NCBI GenBank assembly: GCA_949316495.1
Contig: OX439002.1
Span: 11,278,001-11,342,000, forward strand
Length of the DNA stretch: 64,000 nucleotides
Direction: 5' to 3'
DNA from: Amphiduros pacificus
Taxonomy: Eukaryota > Annelida > Polychaeta > Phyllodocida > Hesionidae
Positions 61,143 to 64,000 of the stretch are shown here, one piece after another. The first letter of the stretch is position 1. The number at the start of each line of letters is the position of its first letter. The notes beneath the pieces are model-generated. The model saw only the letters and a list, made by a program, of their open reading frames with translations, did no database searches and was not told the DNA's origin. The translations under genes were made by a program, and so were the position numbers.

Positions 61143-62037
61143 AATAGAGATCAAATATAGACCTAAATGCAACTTTATGCCAATTATAGTCATCTATGAT
61201 ATTACCCTAATTAAGTGCAGGTGTTAAAACAAGCATGCATGCTTACCTATATACCATAGTGCCACCTATTGGCTCCCCTGGTCTTACCAGATTAGAGTAC
61301 CATTCAGGGCATTTTGGTGCCACACAATAAGGGATGATTAAAACTAGTATTTCATTTTATATTGACTTCAAACTTTCAGAATCAAATTGTAAAGTAGGGA
61401 TGCAAATGTATAAATTTTAAATAACTACGCAAAAGAATTTTTTAACGCCAAAAAAAATCAAAAACTTTTTAAGAAATCATGAAAAAATGCTATTTTGTGC
61501 TGAAAAATGTTGTTTTGAGTCGATATTATAGGATAAAGAGTACCAAATGATACTTTATTATGCAAATTATTTAAATTTGAATGTTACCTTCTGATTTCAT
61601 GCATAATTTATGAAATATTAAAAATAGAGATCCCTCTAAGAGCAATATAATAGGATGTTACACAGAAAACAGAGAGTCAGAGAGCATGCATTTTGCCTAA
61701 TTGATGAGCATGAAGTTCACAATGGACATTTTATACAGTTTTTTCTTATACATCTTCACATTGTAAACTCTCTCTGCTGTGTATATTTATTATATAAAAT
61801 ACACCTATTGACTTGTGCAGCATGTGGTCCAGGTGCCAATAGAGCATGCACTTCAATATAGAGGTTTATAGGGGTTGTTGGTGTTGTCATATATTATATC
61901 AGGCAAAAAGGGACCTGATATGGATTAAACTACACTGGATCTATTTCCTATTTACATAAATTTACTAAATTAATTGACAAATCACTGCTCAAAAGATTCA
62001 CAGTTGAAAGTTAAACTCCATGCTGTTTGCCTATTAG
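61143..62037. other. spacer between the direct repeats, no gene seen
   Basis: About 0.9 kb of AT-rich sequence with 'gtgccacctattggctcccc' near 61260. No exon or RNA gene was recognised. Confidence 0.5.
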
Positions 62038-62661
62038 GCCTCGGACCACTATTACAATGTCCCATTGAAAACCATAGTAAATGCCTCACCTTCAAAAATT
62101 CATAGAAAATATTCGTATCGACCTAGGGTATTTTGAAAAATACTTATAAGATGGCAAAAATATTTATCTTTCTAAAAGCAGAGTATGAAGTTAGGTTGAC
62201 CATTGAAATTTTTTGCTAGGATCTGTTAAAGCGCCACCTACCTTGAAAACAAAGAACAGAACATGGCAATCTAGAAATGAGCCCCTGATAGCAAAGATCA
62301 ATATATAGTCCCTTCAATTATTCTCATTATTTTTCTAATAACTTTGACAAAACAAGCCATTATTGTGCTACTAAATATCACTATTCATTTTATGTCTAAT
62401 GTGATCTGCATCTCGTTATTATCATGTATAATAAGGGGGAGTAGGAAATTATCAAGCACTACTTTCGTATGCCCTGGTCCCACATATCAAATAGTAGACT
62501 CAGGTCTCTGCGGCCTCGGACCACTATGCTATTCAAAATCCACCAGAGGGCGACATGGTGAAGCGTGTGACTCTGGTGGACAGTGTGACCATTATTACAT
62601 TGTCCCATTCAAAGTTCCCCACCTTCAAAAATTTGAAAAAATATATGTATCGACCTAGGAG
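62038..62661. repeat. 470-bp direct repeat, copy B, plus partial copy C
   Basis: Copy B is 62038-62507. Straight after it, 62511-62661 restarts with 'cggcctcggaccactat' and later 'attacattgtcccattcaaa' and 'gtatcgacctagg', a third shorter diverged copy interrupted by a different segment. The array suggests a tandem or mobile unit of unknown family. Confidence 0.75.
62540..62554 (+). promoter_or_regulatory. CTCF-like motif
   Basis: CCACCAGAGGGCGAC agrees with the bilaterian CTCF core (CCASYAGRKGGCRSY) at all but one position. CTCTGGTGG 16 bp further on forms an inverted partner. It lies in the segment unique to copy C. Confidence 0.35.
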
Positions 62662-62804
62662 ACCCAAAACCACATTAACAACATGGTAGCAGATATGAAC
62701 TGGCACCTCCCCAACATGTATACCCAAAGACATCGTCAAAAAAGACTTGAAATCCACTGTTTCCAGAAACATCACGCACTGCCCAGTGCCCATCCAATTT
62801 AAGT

Positions 62805-63915
62805 CCCACTATCTACATCTATAAGTTTACTGGGCAAAACCAAATGGCATCCCGCCGAGAGTGCAAGGTTGCACTAAGGGGTGCAGCTGGTACACACCAG
62901 CTGCTTGTTGCCAACCTTTATACTCTGGCAAGGGAGTTCCTGAAGGATTCAGAGCTACCTGGTTTATTTAGGGGGAAGGTTATTCCAGTCAGTCCCTGTC
63001 CTTGGAAATAGCTGTATTTATAGGGGTCACAGCTTGTCGCCATTTCGATATAGCGAATTCCATGGTTTTTCCTTGTATGAGCTGATTTCATTTTGACATG
63101 TTCTGGAAGTTTCAAGGCTATTTCATCATTTATAGCCTTGTACAATAAAACCAGCCTCTGTGTCCTTCTTCTCCCTGCTAATGAATCCCATTTTAGGTAT
63201 TCCAGGATTTTTGTTACAGTGCCTGTTTCTCTCTTCCAGTTGCCAGACACAAATCTAGCAGCTCGTCTTTGAACTGATTCTATGCGGTCTATATCTTTTT
63301 TGAGGTAAGGGCCCCACACACTTGATGCATATTCTAAGTGAGGGCACACAAGTGTATTGTAGGCAGCCTCTTTAATATTTCCTGGGCACATATTGAAATT
63401 CCTTCTTACAAATCCTAGGACTTGATTTGCTTTGCAGATAATGTTGTTGATATGTTCATCCCATTTCATATTTGTTTGGAGCTCAACTCCAAGGTAGGGA
63501 TGATGTTCAACATGTTGCAAGATGTGACCATTTAATGTATGTTTTCTTGTATCAAGAGCTTGGCCTTTTTTCTTGCTGCTCAGGGTGTAGCATTTCTGAG
63601 CATTGAAGTCCATTTGCCACTCACTTGACCATTCCTCCAGCATATTTAGGTGTTCTTGCAGTTTTACTGCATCTTCGTCATCTTCAACTATTCAATATAG
63701 GAGGCTGTCGTCAGCAAAGAGCCTTTTGTTTGAATATTTTAGATTCTCTCCAATGTCATAAATATAGAGTAGAAATAGTACTGGTCCAAGTACTGTACCC
63801 TGGGGCACTCCAGATTTAACATGGACAGGGTCAGATTCATCACCGTCGATAACTACCCTCTGTTCACGGTTTGTACGCCAGCTTCCCGACTCTGTAAGAA
63901 CTCGACTTCCGGCCA
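62805..63915 (-). mobile_element. 5'-truncated non-LTR retrotransposon (Jockey/CR1-like reverse transcriptase)
   Basis: On the - strand the reading frame covers the end of the reverse transcriptase: NREQRVVI, SGVPQGTVLGPVLFLLYIYD, then FADDSLLY (catalytic ADD). The usual downstream region follows (EWSSEWQMDFNAQKC, LGVELQTNMKWDEHI, PHLEYASSVWGPYLKKDIDR, QRRAARFV), ending at a stop at 62918-62920. One in-frame TGA follows FADDSLLY at about 63690, so this copy is inactive; it also lacks the endonuclease and the first part of the polymerase. A 3'UTR of about 110 bp precedes the inferred 3' end near 62805. Exact clade is uncertain. Confidence 0.85.
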
Positions 63916-64000
63916 CTAACAATCAAAGAATTACGTACTGTTTAAATCAACTTAAGATGTCAGCCCTGTTTGAAAATGTTTCTTTGTTTTTTCTTTATCT
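63916..64000. other. window end, nothing recognised
   Basis: Short flank beyond the truncation point of the retrotransposon. Confidence 0.4.

Noticed and set aside
62660-62800. possible further LINE C-terminal remnant (NMVADMNWHLP ... RHRQKRLEIH)
   Set aside because: Resemblance to the end of LINE ORF2 proteins is too short and weak to support.
1-64000. LTR retroelements, endogenous viruses, Polintons, toxin genes and CRISPR arrays
   Set aside because: None seen. The only reverse-transcriptase sequences are the two non-LTR fragments, and the tandem arrays lack CRISPR spacing.

Overview
This is an AT-rich animal genome window with intron-split genes, canonical GT-AG splice sites and many DNA transposons, tRNA-derived SINE and LINE fragments. 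The gene families, and tandem-repeat mobile elements like the bivalve 'pearl' type, suggest a lophotrochozoan, most likely a mollusc. The species is an inference. No bacterial, organelle, CRISPR, LTR-retrovirus or Polinton signal was seen.

Layout. (1) 1-17.4 kb, + strand: the 3' half of TOPBP1, with 19 exons I could place (about 732 residues). They carry BRCT6, the ATR-activating segment, BRCT7/8 and a basic tail. One intron holds a 6.6-kb palindromic DNA transposon with about 2-kb inverted arms and TTAA target duplications (Kolobok-like), itself carrying other elements. Another intron holds a tandem-repeat MITE, and a third an L2-clade LINE insertion. (2) 17.4-21.3 kb: intergenic, with small repeats and a near-perfect 143-bp hairpin. 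(3) 21.3-30.7 kb, + strand: promoter, non-coding first exon and seven coding exons of an HMG-box protein with a BAF57/SMARCE1-like box. (4) 36.7-39.2 kb, + strand: a two-exon reading frame for a four-finger C2H2 protein. It begins with a splice acceptor, so it may be a separate gene or an alternative 3' end of the HMG-box locus. (5) 39.3-41.0 kb: a second copy, inverted, of the tandem-repeat MITE. (6) 41-50 kb: no convincing gene. (7) 60.5-50.2 kb, - strand: a TSPAN13/TSPAN31-type tetraspanin with five coding exons plus a second intact last exon 4.6 kb further on. (8) 60.6-64 kb: two 470-bp direct repeats next to the tetraspanin promoter, and a 5'-truncated non-LTR retrotransposon.

How it fits together: TOPBP1 is a replication-checkpoint scaffold. 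The HMG-box and zinc-finger proteins look nuclear and regulatory. The tetraspanin is a membrane protein. Nothing shows that the genes work in one pathway. The most interesting points are the giant palindrome in the TOPBP1 intron with its array of RFX X-box-like motifs, the duplicated last exon of the tetraspanin, a hairpin that buries a tetraspanin splice acceptor, and the splice-phase match between the HMG-box and zinc-finger exons.
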